From Actinomycetes bacterium (GTDB lineage Bacteria; Actinomycetota; CADDZG01; JAHWKV01): DNA of 56,797 bases. The DNA lies in NCBI GenBank assembly GCA_029263075.1, contig JAJCYE010000045.1, positions 1 to 56,797 on the forward strand, written 5' to 3'. Numbering within the stretch: position 1 is the stretch's first letter; the number at the start of each line of letters is the position of its first letter. Positions 9,193 to 18,404 of the stretch are shown here, one piece after another. The position numbers and the translations under genes were made by a program. The notes beneath the pieces were generated by a model that saw nothing but the letters and a program-made list of their open reading frames with translations, was not told the origin of the DNA and ran no database searches.

Positions 9193-9225
9193 AAGGGGCG
9201 CCCCCTTCAAGGGGCGCCCCTTTTT
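9193..9225 (+). terminator. Intrinsic terminator after the small membrane protein
   Basis: Two copies of the self-complementary block GGGGCGCCCC (9195-9204 and 9211-9220) pair around loop CTTCAA and are followed by five T residues. The T run is on the plus strand, so it ends transcription of the preceding small gene. Confidence 0.85.
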
Positions 9226-9320
9226 ATTGCGAATTCTTCGGCGAAGTGTCCATGCTTGGGGATCCCGTTCGTAGTAGTAGTGAAAGCGGGATCAGCCCGC
9301 CCCAAGCGTTAGGAGCACAC

Positions 9321-9686
9321 ATGAGCCAGTATCTTCTGTCGGTCCACTCGGTTGAGGACTCCGAACCCGGTGAACCCAGATCCCCCGAACAGATGCAGCA
9401 GTTCATGGAGCGGATCTACGCCCTTGAGGCCGAGATGAAGGACGGAGGCAATTTCCTGTTCACCGGCCGGCTCCACGGTCCCGACGCGTCGACCGTGGTC
9501 CGTTCGACGGGTGGCCGCCCGGTGATGACCGATGGGCCGTTTGCCGAAGCCAAAGAGCATATCGCCGGGTTCTACATCATCCAGGCGGACGATCTCGACG
9601 CCGCATTGATCTGGGCGGGCAAAGTGGCCGAGTGCATCAACGAGCCGATCGAGGTGCGACCGTTCTTCGAGATGCCGGGCTCCTGA
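9321..9686 (+). CDS. YCII/DGPF-domain protein, ECF sigma partner
   Basis: A 121-residue YCII-related (DGPF) protein; the signature DGPFAEAKE is present, along with the GFYIIQADDLDAA strand-helix. The ATG at 9321 has AGGAG 5 bases upstream. Members sit next to sigma factors of the SigJ/ECF42 type, and the sigma gene begins 4 bases downstream here. They are presumed sensors or partners of the sigma factor; no catalytic role is established. Confidence 0.9.
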   Translation: MSQYLLSVHSVEDSEPGEPRSPEQMQQFMERIYALEAEMKDGGNFLFTGRLHGPDASTVVRSTGGRPVMTDGPFAEAKEHIAGFYIIQADDLDAALIWAGKVAECINEPIEVRPFFEMPGS

Positions 9687-9690
9687 CCGC

Positions 9691-10947
9691 GTGACCGCCT
9701 CCGGTGCCGGCCCTAAGGACAAACGGGTTGTCGAGCAGGTGTTCCGTGAGGCGTATGGCCAGGCACTGGCGACTCTGGTCCGATTCCTTGGAGACATCAC
9801 TGCGGCCGAAGACGCCATTCAGGATGCGTTCGTGGTGGCGCTCGACCGGTGGCGGTTGGCGGTTCCGCCCAATCCGGCGGGTTGGATTGTCACGACCGCC
9901 CGGAACCGGGCAATTGACGAACTCCGGCGATCCGGCCGGGGCGATGAACTCCGCCGGCAAATGTTCTTGGAAGGCGATTACGAGGTAGGTCGGCCGGAGG
10001 CAGGTCCGGTGAGTGACGACCGTCTCCGGCTGATGTTCACCTGCTGCCACCCCGCCCTACGGATCGAGTCCCAGGTGGCTTTGACCCTGCGGCTACTGGG
10101 CGGATTGAGCGTGGAGCAAATCGCCCGTTCATTCTTGGTTGCCGAGCCTGCCATGGCCAAACGTTTGACCCGGGCCAAGTACAAGATCAAGGCGGCGAAG
10201 ATCCCCTACCGGGTGCCTGCCGGGGCCGAACTTGGCCGGCGGCTATCGCCGGTTTTGACGGTGTTGTACCTGATCTACAACACGGGCCTCGACGACCTTG
10301 AATCGAACACCTTGCGCAGCGATGCCATCCGCCTGGCCCGGGTTGTGGTGCGCCTGATGCCCGACGAGCCCGAAGCGGCAGGCCTGCTGGCGTTGATGTT
10401 GCTCAACGAGTCCCGGGTTCCGGTCAGACGCTCCGGCGGGGATCTGGTCCTGCTCCGCGATCAGGACCGGCAGAGGTGGGACCGATCCCTTATCGAGGAG
10501 GGTCTTGGGTTGGTTCGTGCCTGCATCCGCCGGGATCGCCCGGGGCCTTTCCAGCTTCAGGCTTCGATCCAGGCCGTGCACTGTCACGCCCCTACCTTTG
10601 AAGACACGGACTGGCGGCAGATCGTGGTCCTCTACGACTGTTTGTTCTCGATGATGCCCACGCCCGTGGTTGCCTTAAATCGCGGCGTTGCCATCGGCGA
10701 GGTGGAAGGGCCGGAGGTCGGGCTGGAGTTGCTCGATGCGGCGGGTGCCGAACTGGACTCCTTTCACCTGTTTCACGCCGCGCGCGGATCAATGCTCCGC
10801 CGGATGGGAAACCGCGAAGCGGCTAGGGCGGCCTACCTGAGGGCGCTGGAACTGGCGCCGAACGAAGTGGATCGGCGGTTCCTCGCCGGGCTGATCGCCC
10901 AGGCCGACTCGGCTTGCTGGATCCCGGACCGGGAAGAAACCCGGTAA
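9691..10947 (+). CDS. ECF sigma factor with C-terminal TPR-like domain (ECF42-like)
   Basis: A 418-residue sigma factor. Region 2 covers about 12-80 (FREAYGQALATLV, AEDAIQDAF, ARNRAIDELRR) and region 4 about 120-175 (LRLLGGLSVEQIARSF, AMAKRLTRAKYKI). The remaining 240 residues are helical and contain the family hallmark ALNRGVAIGEVEG, a TPR-like region known to be needed for activity in this group. GTG start, four bases after the YCII gene stop. It is probably controlled without a classical anti-sigma factor. Confidence 0.92.
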   Translation: MTASGAGPKDKRVVEQVFREAYGQALATLVRFLGDITAAEDAIQDAFVVALDRWRLAVPPNPAGWIVTTARNRAIDELRRSGRGDELRRQMFLEGDYEVGRPEAGPVSDDRLRLMFTCCHPALRIESQVALTLRLLGGLSVEQIARSFLVAEPAMAKRLTRAKYKIKAAKIPYRVPAGAELGRRLSPVLTVLYLIYNTGLDDLESNTLRSDAIRLARVVVRLMPDEPEAAGLLALMLLNESRVPVRRSGGDLVLLRDQDRQRWDRSLIEEGLGLVRACIRRDRPGPFQLQASIQAVHCHAPTFEDTDWRQIVVLYDCLFSMMPTPVVALNRGVAIGEVEGPEVGLELLDAAGAELDSFHLFHAARGSMLRRMGNREAARAAYLRALELAPNEVDRRFLAGLIAQADSACWIPDREETR

Positions 10948-11093
10948 TCCTGGGAAGGCAGACATATCAGATAATGATGACTTGACAGGATCATAAAGTC
11001 CTAACTAGGATGCACCCCTCCCAGAGCCCGTGACTTGCGTCGTTTTCCGGGTCGGGAGGCGGTGTCAACTCCGCCATGAATTGACCTGCACCA

Positions 11094-11128
11094 GATGAGG
11101 TCCTCCACTGGGATTGGAGGGCCTCATC
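11094..11128. terminator. Strong hairpin between convergent genes
   Basis: GATGAGG-T-CCTCCA, a 7-base loop, then TGGAGG-G-CCTCATC: a 13-pair stem with one mismatch between the converging sigma and LysR genes. There is no T run on either side, so it may act as a rho-independent-like barrier or a 3-prime end stabiliser. The rest of the 245-base gap shows no gene. Confidence 0.5.
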
Positions 11129-11192
11129 GGTTGTCAGCCCGGGTCGGGCCTACCCTAAGAACTAATCAACGTGGCGTTGCGGGAGTCGGCCG

Positions 11193-12068
11193 TTATGCCC
11201 GGAAGTCGTCGATGGCGGAAACAAAAGCCTGGGCGGCCGGGGAGAGCCGAGCCGATCTGTGAGCTACCACCACTTCGCGAATCAGCTTGGGGCGCAGTCC
11301 CAGGACCTTAGCCCCATGGGTCGCCAGAGAAACCGCAAGGGGCCCGGGCAGTACGGCCGCGCCGGCCCCGGCAAGAACCAGTGGAGCTATGGCGTCGCGC
11401 TGTTCGCTCACCACCACAAACTGACCGGTCACCCCGGCCTCCGAAAACGCCCCGTCCACGATGTCCCTGGTGTAGGTATTTTTCGGTGTGGAAACAATGG
11501 GCAGCCCGGAAAGCTCCTTGATGGTCATGGACTTGTTTGCAAACCTGCTGCCGGGTGGTAGGACGGCGAATAGCTCCTGGGTAACCAGCGGCCGGGTGCC
11601 CATTCCTTTGGGTACATCGCAGGCATCGGTTATGCCCAGTTCGCAGGTTCCTTCACGTACCTGTCGGACCAGGTCCGCCGAATCTCTGGGCGAAGCCACT
11701 GCCACCAGCACCTTCGGGTACATACGCCGGAAGCTGCCGATCAACGGGGCCACCGGGTCCGCGGCCAGGCTCGGCAAACAACACAGGTCGAGCCGTCCGG
11801 CGACCAGACCGGTAACCGCCCGAACGGCTCTTTTCCCCTCCTCAAGATCTCGGATAACCAGTCGGGCGGGACCCATCAGTGCTTCCCCGGCCGGCGTCAG
11901 GGAAACCCGGCGCCCCAACCGGTAGAACAACTCGGTCCCCAGGTCGTTTTCAAGCTCGGCGATGCACTGCGAAAGGGCCGGCTGGGAGATGAACATTGCC
12001 CGGGCAGCCCGGGTGAAACCCTGGTGTTCGGCGACCGCCAGGAACATCTCGATCCTGCGCACTTCCAT
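11193..12068 (-). CDS. LysR-family transcriptional regulator
   Basis: A 291-residue LTTR. The N-terminal winged helix (residues 1-60) has the typical EMFLAVAEHQGFTRAARA and SQPALSQCIAELE; the periplasmic-binding-like effector domain follows (about 90-291), including GRLDLCCLPSLAADPV. The effector is unknown. The upstream gap contains the dyad ATAGCAGCTAT. It diverges from a YwgA-like gene, which might be its target, though nothing proves this. Confidence 0.92.
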   Translation of the reverse strand: MEVRRIEMFLAVAEHQGFTRAARAMFISQPALSQCIAELENDLGTELFYRLGRRVSLTPAGEALMGPARLVIRDLEEGKRAVRAVTGLVAGRLDLCCLPSLAADPVAPLIGSFRRMYPKVLVAVASPRDSADLVRQVREGTCELGITDACDVPKGMGTRPLVTQELFAVLPPGSRFANKSMTIKELSGLPIVSTPKNTYTRDIVDGAFSEAGVTGQFVVVSEQRDAIAPLVLAGAGAAVLPGPLAVSLATHGAKVLGLRPKLIREVVVAHRSARLSPAAQAFVSAIDDFRA

Positions 12069-12077
12069 AGGCTTAGC

Positions 12078-12092
12078 CTATAGCAGCTATCC
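12078..12092. promoter_or_regulatory. Possible LysR operator dyad
   Basis: The 11-base dyad ATAG-CAG-CTAT (12080-12090) lies 12 bases upstream of the LysR start codon. LTTR sites are often short AT-rich dyads overlapping their own promoter, so autoregulation is plausible. The call rests on position and symmetry only. Confidence 0.35.
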
Positions 12093-12218
12093 AAACTATG
12101 TATTGGACGGATAGCCGGGCCGGGCAAATACTGGTGGGGTGGGGACCGACCCACTGTTTTTTCATACCGTCGGACATCGAGTGGAAGCGCCGGTGCCGAA
12201 GAAGGGCAGATTTCACCA

Positions 12219-12641
12219 ATGGTTTTGAAGTTATGGGATCCGTTATTTTCGGATGGCAGGGTTTCGGAGATGGATCAGTTGCGGCTTCCGTTGCTGTTGA
12301 TCTCGGAGTCGCTGGCGTCCGGGCGGGTAGAGCCCCTGAGTCAGTTTCGTATGCAGAAGGGTGTCTACATGCTCCAGCAGGAAGGCCCGCCTACGTGGAG
12401 CGCCTTTACTTTTAGGGAGTCCGACTGGGGCCCCTACTCCGGGGCGCTGGACCGCACTCTGTGGATCCTGTTGGAGCAGGGGTTGATGGAGAAGGTACAC
12501 ACCTCCTTGACCTCCTGTTACCGCAACTCCGAGGCCGGCGAAGATTTTGTCGCCCCGTTCGTGGCTCAACTGGACGAACAGCACAGGGAGTTGGTCCGAG
12601 GAATTCGGATCGTCGCCACCAGCGCGATTTTGCGAGTCTGA
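12219..12641 (+). CDS. YwgA/Panacea-like small protein, unknown function
   Basis: A 140-residue protein. The segment MQKGVYMLQQEG, followed about 20 residues later by WGPYSGALDRTLWILLEQG, resembles the LQKLLYLL...YGPYS pattern of YwgA and DUF4065-like proteins, some of which are antitoxin or phage-associated. The similarity is from pattern recognition only. The start at 12219 lacks a clear ribosome site. It is divergent from the LysR gene and precedes the SulP gene by about 120 bases. Confidence 0.6.
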   Translation: MVLKLWDPLFSDGRVSEMDQLRLPLLLISESLASGRVEPLSQFRMQKGVYMLQQEGPPTWSAFTFRESDWGPYSGALDRTLWILLEQGLMEKVHTSLTSCYRNSEAGEDFVAPFVAQLDEQHRELVRGIRIVATSAILRV

Positions 12642-12765
12642 CAAAAACCTAGTCTTCCCGGTTCCAGCCCTAGCGCGCTGAAGCCGGTCCGGCGGATTAC
12701 ATCCGCGTGTTCGCGATGCGAGGTTCGGCTCGTTCGCGACCCTACTTTCCCCCGTCCTGGGAGCG

Positions 12766-14469
12766 ATGATGACTGCCCAAAACGGCGATAAAGCCCGGGG
12801 CGGACCCCTGGTCCGCCTGCTGCCCCGCAGAAGCGACTACCAAGAACTGGCCGGCTGCTGGAAGCAGGACGTCGCGGCCGGCGTCACGGTTGCGATTGTC
12901 GCTCTTCCGCTGGCGCTCGCCTTCGGGGTAACCACGGGGCTCGGCGCCGGCGCCGGACTGATCACGGCGATCGTTGCCGGCGTGGTGGCCGGCATTTTCG
13001 GCGGATCCAACGTCCAGGTCTCCGGTCCAACCGGAGCCATGACGGTTGTCCTGGTGCCGATCGTCGCCCGATACGGTCGGGACGCGGTGCTGGTGGTGGG
13101 GATCATGGCCGGCGTCCTGATTCTGATAGCGGCTCTCAGCGGAGTGGGGAAGTACCTGGCCTACATGCCCTGGCCGGTTATAGAGGGCTTCACGGCGGGC
13201 ATCGCAGTGATCATATTTCTCCAGCAGGTGCCGTTCGCCCTGGGAGTGCCCAAGCCCGACGGTGACAAGACTGCCGCCGTAGCCTTCGCTGCAGTAAGAA
13301 GAGCCGTCGATGATGGCAGTGCCGCGGCGGCGGGGTTGGTGGCGCTGGTGGTGGCTGTGATGTTGATAGCCCCCAAGATCCGTCGATCGATCCCCAGGTC
13401 CCTCGTCGCCGTGGTGGTTGCGACGGGGGTCGCCGAGGCCCTGTCTCTTCCGGTCAGCCGGATCGGCGCCCTCCCGACCTCACTCCCGCTGCCGAGCTTC
13501 CCTGCCCTGGGCAGCGGCCAATTAAGCGAGTTGTTCGCGGCGGCGATGGCTACCGCGCTCCTCGCGTCGATAGAGAGCCTGCTCTCGGCGAAGGTTGCCG
13601 ACGGAATGGCCGACGGCGGGCGTTACGAGCCCGACCGTGAACTGTTCGGGCAGGGGCTTGCGAACCTGGTGTCCCCGCTGTTCGGGGGGATGCCTGCGAC
13701 CGGGGCGATAGCCCGCACCGCGGTGAACGTCCGCTCGGGGGCGAGGACCCGGTTCGCCGCAGTGGTCCACTCGTTGGTCCTGTTGCTCGTTGTGCTGTTT
13801 GCCGGAGGTGTTGTCGGCAGGATCCCGCTGGCGGCGCTGGCCGGAGTGTTGATGGTTACTGCGTGGAGGATGGTCGATGTTCACGGCCTCCGTTCGGTGA
13901 TGCGATCCACCCGGTCGGACGCGGTGGTCCTGGTGGTCACTGGTATCGCGACGGTGGCGTTGGACCTGATTCTTGCCGTGGAGATTGGGATTGTGGTGGC
14001 GGCACTGTTGACCCTGAGGCAGTTGGTCCGCACCAGCGGGGCCGAGCTGCAACCGATGGCGCCGGACGAAAACTTCACCATGGAGGACGAGTCCGAACTT
14101 CTGCACAAACACGTTGCCGTGTACCGGTTGGACGGATCGTTGTTCTTCGGCGCCTCGCAGAAGTTCCTCGACACTCTGACCGCGGTCTCGGATGTCAGAG
14201 TGGTAATCCTACGTCTCTCCAATTTGCAGATGATGGACGCAACGGGCGCCGGCGCCCTTGGCGAGGTTGTCCGCACCCTCGAATCCCGCGGGGTTACCGT
14301 TTTGGTCAAAGGACTAAAACTGCATCATCGGCGGGTCACCCAGGCAGTCGGGGCCCTGGACGACTTGGAAGAAAATAAGCACCTGTTCGAAACGCTGGAT
14401 GAGGCGGTGGCTCACGCCAGGTTGCACGTTGATCGTGAACGGAAGGTGCGGACACAGCTGAGGGTTTAA
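12766..14469 (+). CDS. SulP-family anion transporter with STAS domain
   Basis: A 567-residue SLC26/SulP permease. The N-terminal signature AGVTVAIVALPLALAFGV and the pore motif QVSGPTGAM are present, with 10-14 hydrophobic segments through about residue 420. A C-terminal STAS domain (about 445-550) includes the LRLSNLQMMDATGAGAL loop. SulP proteins move sulfate, bicarbonate or dicarboxylates with sodium or protons; the substrate cannot be assigned, and no carbonic anhydrase or sulfur genes are adjacent. Confidence 0.93.
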   Translation: MMTAQNGDKARGGPLVRLLPRRSDYQELAGCWKQDVAAGVTVAIVALPLALAFGVTTGLGAGAGLITAIVAGVVAGIFGGSNVQVSGPTGAMTVVLVPIVARYGRDAVLVVGIMAGVLILIAALSGVGKYLAYMPWPVIEGFTAGIAVIIFLQQVPFALGVPKPDGDKTAAVAFAAVRRAVDDGSAAAAGLVALVVAVMLIAPKIRRSIPRSLVAVVVATGVAEALSLPVSRIGALPTSLPLPSFPALGSGQLSELFAAAMATALLASIESLLSAKVADGMADGGRYEPDRELFGQGLANLVSPLFGGMPATGAIARTAVNVRSGARTRFAAVVHSLVLLLVVLFAGGVVGRIPLAALAGVLMVTAWRMVDVHGLRSVMRSTRSDAVVLVVTGIATVALDLILAVEIGIVVAALLTLRQLVRTSGAELQPMAPDENFTMEDESELLHKHVAVYRLDGSLFFGASQKFLDTLTAVSDVRVVILRLSNLQMMDATGAGALGEVVRTLESRGVTVLVKGLKLHHRRVTQAVGALDDLEENKHLFETLDEAVAHARLHVDRERKVRTQLRV

Positions 14470-14499
14470 CGTCCGTGGCCGGGGTACCCTTAAAGCACG

Positions 14500-15006
14500 A
14501 TGCCTCTATTCCTCGGGTTCATTTTTCTGATCGTTCCCCTGGTTGAACTCGCCGTCCTCATCGAGGTAGGCCAGCAGATCGGTGTCGGTCCCACCATCCT
14601 TTTGGTTATCGCCATCAGCATTGCAGGGGGCCTGCTTGCCAAGCGGGAAGGCCTGGCGGTGTGGAGCCGGTTCCGGGACACTCTGGCCCGGGGAGAGGTC
14701 CCTTCTTCCGAACTCGTCGACGGAGTTCTGGTGTTGTTCGGCGCCGCCCTGCTTTTGACGCCCGGCTTTGTGACCGACGCCCTGGGTCTGGCGCTGCTCG
14801 TACCCTTCAGCCGGGCCGCGGTGCGGGGAGTGGTAACCCGCAGCGGCGGCTGGATGGCCGCCAAGCGGTTCCCCTTCCTTATCCCCCTTGGAATCGTCTC
14901 CAACCGGACCCGGAAAGTGAAGGCGCGCACCGTGGTTGTCGAGCCGGAACCTGCCGCCGACCCATCCCGGGTAGACGCCGACCCGGATCGCCCGAGCGGC
15001 TCCTGA
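14500..15006 (+). CDS. fxsA: FxsA-family membrane protein
   Basis: A 168-residue FxsA protein. It has the conserved VPLVELAVLIEVG start, the GLLAKREGLAVW loop and LLLTPGFVTDALGL, in about four hydrophobic segments, with a charged C-terminal tail. In E. coli, FxsA relieves F-plasmid exclusion of T7; its housekeeping role is unknown. The short 45-base gap to greA suggests a shared transcript. Confidence 0.9.
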   Translation: MPLFLGFIFLIVPLVELAVLIEVGQQIGVGPTILLVIAISIAGGLLAKREGLAVWSRFRDTLARGEVPSSELVDGVLVLFGAALLLTPGFVTDALGLALLVPFSRAAVRGVVTRSGGWMAAKRFPFLIPLGIVSNRTRKVKARTVVVEPEPAADPSRVDADPDRPSGS

Positions 15007-15051
15007 GCGGCGCCGGTCGCAGTCGAGGCCCAAGCAACGGATACTGTTTTT

Positions 15052-15527
<476 letters not shown>

Positions 15528-15531
<4 letters not shown>

Positions 15532-16283
15532 GGATTCCGCTCAAGTACTTCAAGGTTGCCGGTGCCACGGTGGTTGGTATTGCGGTGCTGCTCACCGGAG
15601 AGGTGGCTTACACGCTCAAGCGCGACTTTCCCCTTACGGACCCTCCGCAGCCGATCCACGGGGAGTTCGGGGACCCATCGCTCCCCCCGCTCAGGTTTGT
15701 GGTGTTGGGCGACAGTACCTCGGTGGGGGTGGGAACCACGCCGGAAAAATCGTTTCCCTGGCTGCTGGCGACGTGGCTGGGCGAGAAGTACCACGTGACC
15801 CTGGATGTGGTCGGCGTCGGTGGGGCGACTACGGCCGATGTCGTCGTTCGTCAGGTGGACGCGGCACTGGCGTTAAAACCGGATCTGGCTCTCGTGGAGA
15901 TCGGCGCCAACGACACCACCCATGCGGTCCCGCTGAGGTCGGTGCAAAAAAACATCGCCGGCTCATTGGATCGCCTCCAGGCCGGCGGGACCAAGGTTGT
16001 GGTGGCGGGGCCTCCCCACATGGGCACCTCGCCTGCCTTCCTGCAGCCACTGCGGGCGATTACCGGTTGGCGGGGTTCGGCGGTCGAGCGGCGGATCAAA
16101 AAAGAGGCGCTTGAGCGCAACCTGCCCTACGTCGACCTGGCCGCGGGAACTCACGACGAGTTCAAGAACAACCCTGAGAAGTACTACAGCGTTGACTGGT
16201 TCCACCCGGGCGCCGGGGGCTACAAGTTGTGGGCCGAGGTCATGTACCCCACCGTGCTGGCCGAGGCCGACCGTCGGCCTTAG
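15528..16283 (+). CDS. Secreted or anchored SGNH/GDSL hydrolase
   Basis: A 251-residue SGNH hydrolase. The GTG overlaps the greA stop (GTGA). A hydrophobic N-terminal helix (about 8-27) acts as signal or anchor. Catalytic blocks are GDSTSVGVG (Ser), the Gly of block II, GANDTTH (Asn) and DWFHPG (Asp/His). Such enzymes are esterases, lipases or O-acetyl hydrolases; an envelope glycan or lipid substrate is likely but not shown. Confidence 0.88.
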
Positions 16284-16325
16284 GGGCCAAACTTCGGACC
16301 CGTGGGGCCCGCTTTTTGTCCGCCC

Positions 16326-16577
16326 TTAGACCGGTTTTAGCACCAGGTGGTCGTGCTGCGCGGTAGTGTCAAGGAGGCCTTCGCCCACATCAGCCGCGAC
16401 GTAAAGGATCATCCCCTCGTGCTCAACAACCACATCGCCGTCCTGCGGGGCGTCGGCAAACCCGGTTTGAATACCGTCTTTTCGCCGGTAGACCCGGATC
16501 TTCGCATCGGGATTAAAGCGGGAGGCCGCGTCGTACGCGCGCTCCAGAACCCCGGTTGCAGCTTCACTGATCTCCAT
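16326..16577 (-). CDS. HesB/IscA-like small protein lacking cysteines
   Basis: An 83-residue protein. The pattern GMILYVAADVGEGLLDTTAQ resembles the HesB/IscA beta fold, but none of the three iron-sulfur cysteines is present. Cys-less HesB-like proteins occur in actinobacteria with unknown function, so a role in Fe-S assembly should not be assumed. It converges with the SGNH gene and diverges from the YchF-like gene. Confidence 0.65.
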   Translation of the reverse strand: MEISEAATGVLERAYDAASRFNPDAKIRVYRRKDGIQTGFADAPQDGDVVVEHEGMILYVAADVGEGLLDTTAQHDHLVLKPV

Positions 16578-16603
16578 AACCTCACCATATCCGGGAGAAG
16601 GCC

Positions 16604-17572
16604 ATGAAGACAGTTGGTATCACCGGTCCGGCCGGTTCCGGCAAGAGTGCACTTTGGAAAGCCATCTCCGGGCTGAAGCCGGTGGGCGACGTTGCCACCG
16701 TGGCGGTTCCGGATCCCAGGTTGACCAAACTCTCAGAACTCCACAAATCTAAAAGTACGGTTTACGCCCAGGTGGAGGTGGTCGACGTCCACGCCAACGC
16801 CCGCACCGCGGCAGCCGCGAACGCCAAGCTACGCAACATGGACGCCCTGTTGATAGTGGTCCCCGGATTCGGGGGCCAAAACGGCGCCGGGGCGCTGGAT
16901 GCGATGAAGGACGAACTTCTGCTGGCCGACATGGGGCCGTTCGAAAACCGGCTCGCCAAAGCCAAGCGGGATCCCTCCGCCAAAGCCGAACTCCCGGTGC
17001 TGGACGCGGCGCTCGAGCACCTTAACAACGGTGAGTTCCTCAGCACCCGGACTTGGGAGAAAGAGGAACTGGCGGTGTTTTCCGCTCTGGCGCCGGTCAC
17101 GATGAAGCCGATGATCGTGGTCAACAACGTGGACGAGGACGGTCTGGACGCCACCCTGGACGCCCCCGGGTTCACCGTGATCGCGGTACCCGCGCTGCTG
17201 GAGGCGGAGGTCGCCGGGCTTGGTCCCGAGGAGAGCAAAGAGTTGTTGGGCGCCTACGGCGTTGAGGAGCCGGTAATGGGCCGGGTCATCCAGGAGGTGT
17301 ACCGGTCGCTGGATCTGATCACCTTCTTCACCACCGGCGAAGACGAGTCCCGGGCTTGGGAGCTAAAGCGCGGCGCCACCGCTCCCGAAGCGGCCGGCGC
17401 GATCCACACCGACATCCAGCGCGGGTTCATCCGGGCGGAGGTTGTCTCCTACGAGGAGTTGGTTGCCGCCGGGAGCTGGGACAAGGCCAAGGCGGCGGCG
17501 AAGATCAGGGTCGAGGGCAAGGACTACCTGTTTCAAGAAGGGGACTGCACCAACTTCCGCTTCAACGTTTGA
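16604..17572 (+). CDS. YchF/Obg-like P-loop ATPase/GTPase with DUF933 (TGS) domain
   Basis: A 322-residue protein. The P-loop GPAGSGKSA is near residues 8-16, a NNVDE G4-like motif (NxxE as in YchF) is near 168-172, and the C-terminal DUF933 domain is clear (LITFFTTGEDESRAW, GAIHTDIQRGFIRAEVVSYEEL). It is shorter than YchF (about 363) and lacks the canonical GIVGLPNVGKS motif, so it is a divergent paralogue rather than YchF itself. YchF binds ribosomes and hydrolyses ATP; function here is inferred. Confidence 0.85.
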   Translation: MKTVGITGPAGSGKSALWKAISGLKPVGDVATVAVPDPRLTKLSELHKSKSTVYAQVEVVDVHANARTAAAANAKLRNMDALLIVVPGFGGQNGAGALDAMKDELLLADMGPFENRLAKAKRDPSAKAELPVLDAALEHLNNGEFLSTRTWEKEELAVFSALAPVTMKPMIVVNNVDEDGLDATLDAPGFTVIAVPALLEAEVAGLGPEESKELLGAYGVEEPVMGRVIQEVYRSLDLITFFTTGEDESRAWELKRGATAPEAAGAIHTDIQRGFIRAEVVSYEELVAAGSWDKAKAAAKIRVEGKDYLFQEGDCTNFRFNV

Positions 17573-17605
17573 CCGGGAGCGCCTTGTCGGGCGTAGGGGC
17601 GACGA

Positions 17606-17872
17606 TCAGGCGTCGTCGATTTCCAGGGCCACCTTGCGCCCGTCCCGGTCCTTCACTTTCACGTTGACCGGGAGCCCTTCGGTTTTGTGCTCCTGAAGGT
17701 GAGCAAGATCGAATCCGTAGTTTCGTTCGGCGTCGATGAAGATTCGCTGTGGGCCGTCGCTGGAGAGAACCGTGATTGCATCCACACGACCGTCGCTCCT
17801 GTCGATGCCGGTGATCAGTCCCTGGATCCGGGACCCGCTGGAGCAAGCGGTTAACCCGAGCACCACCGCCAC
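17606..17872 (-). CDS. Small putative lipoprotein, unknown
   Basis: The frame contains a lipobox (GLTAC, then SSGS) and an 80-residue extracellular part ending ALEIDDA. The first available start, GTG at 17872, leaves only nine residues before the cysteine. The frame stays open upstream to TAA at 17936-17938 and reads RRQTAAA just before, like a proper signal peptide, but has no ATG, GTG or TTG there. A non-standard start or a sequence error is possible. Function is unknown. Confidence 0.55.
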   Translation of the reverse strand: MAVVLGLTACSSGSRIQGLITGIDRSDGRVDAITVLSSDGPQRIFIDAERNYGFDLAHLQEHKTEGLPVNVKVKDRDGRKVALEIDDA

Positions 17873-17909
17873 CGCTGCTGCCGTTTGGCGCCGGGTACGC
17901 CCGGCCCGC

Positions 17910-18233
17910 CTAGAGTTCGTCGATTTTCGACGCCATTATGAAGTCGTTGTCGGTCAGGCCCTTCACCGCGTGGGTGGTCAGCGTCAGTTTGAGGAACCCC
18001 CAACCCAGCTCGAAGTCCGGGTGGTGACCCTGTTGTTCGGCCAAAAGAGCCGTTTTCGTGGCCATCCCAAAGGCGTCCCGGAAGTTTTTGAACTTGAATT
18101 CCCGGACGATCCGGCTGTCTATTAGGACCCAGTCCGGGCTGATTTCCGCAAGGTGGTTGGTCACCGTTTCCTGGTCCAACGCGGGGGTCTCTGCGTTGCA
18201 GGCTTCACATTGTCTTGAGGCGAGTTGGCTCAC
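17910..18233 (-). CDS. phhB: Pterin-4a-carbinolamine dehydratase
   Basis: A 107-residue PCD/DCoH-like enzyme. The signature is intact: HHPDFELGW and TTHAVKGLTDNDFIMA, including the catalytic histidines. It recycles tetrahydropterin cofactor by dehydrating 4a-hydroxytetrahydropterin; some members may serve molybdopterin metabolism. No aromatic hydroxylase is seen nearby. A short N-terminal CEACNAETPAL segment is commonly found in this family. Confidence 0.92.
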   Translation of the reverse strand: MSQLASRQCEACNAETPALDQETVTNHLAEISPDWVLIDSRIVREFKFKNFRDAFGMATKTALLAEQQGHHPDFELGWGFLKLTLTTHAVKGLTDNDFIMASKIDEL

Positions 18234-18404
18234 GTTGGGTGCCTCCTTAAGGTTGGTGAAGAATTATCAAATGAGGTTTGCCAAGTCCGGGAAAAAGGTA
18301 ACCCTTGTTCCATACTATCTATCCCCCACATAAGTCCCGCACGGACTCGGTCGCTGGGATTTCCGCCAAGGCAGGCTCGTGTTCCGCAACCCCCGGAGGT
18401 CTGA

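Noticed and set aside
17910-18233. N-terminal CxxC of the pterin dehydratase as a zinc site
   Set aside because: A similar Cys-bearing start is common in this family and only two Cys residues are close together.
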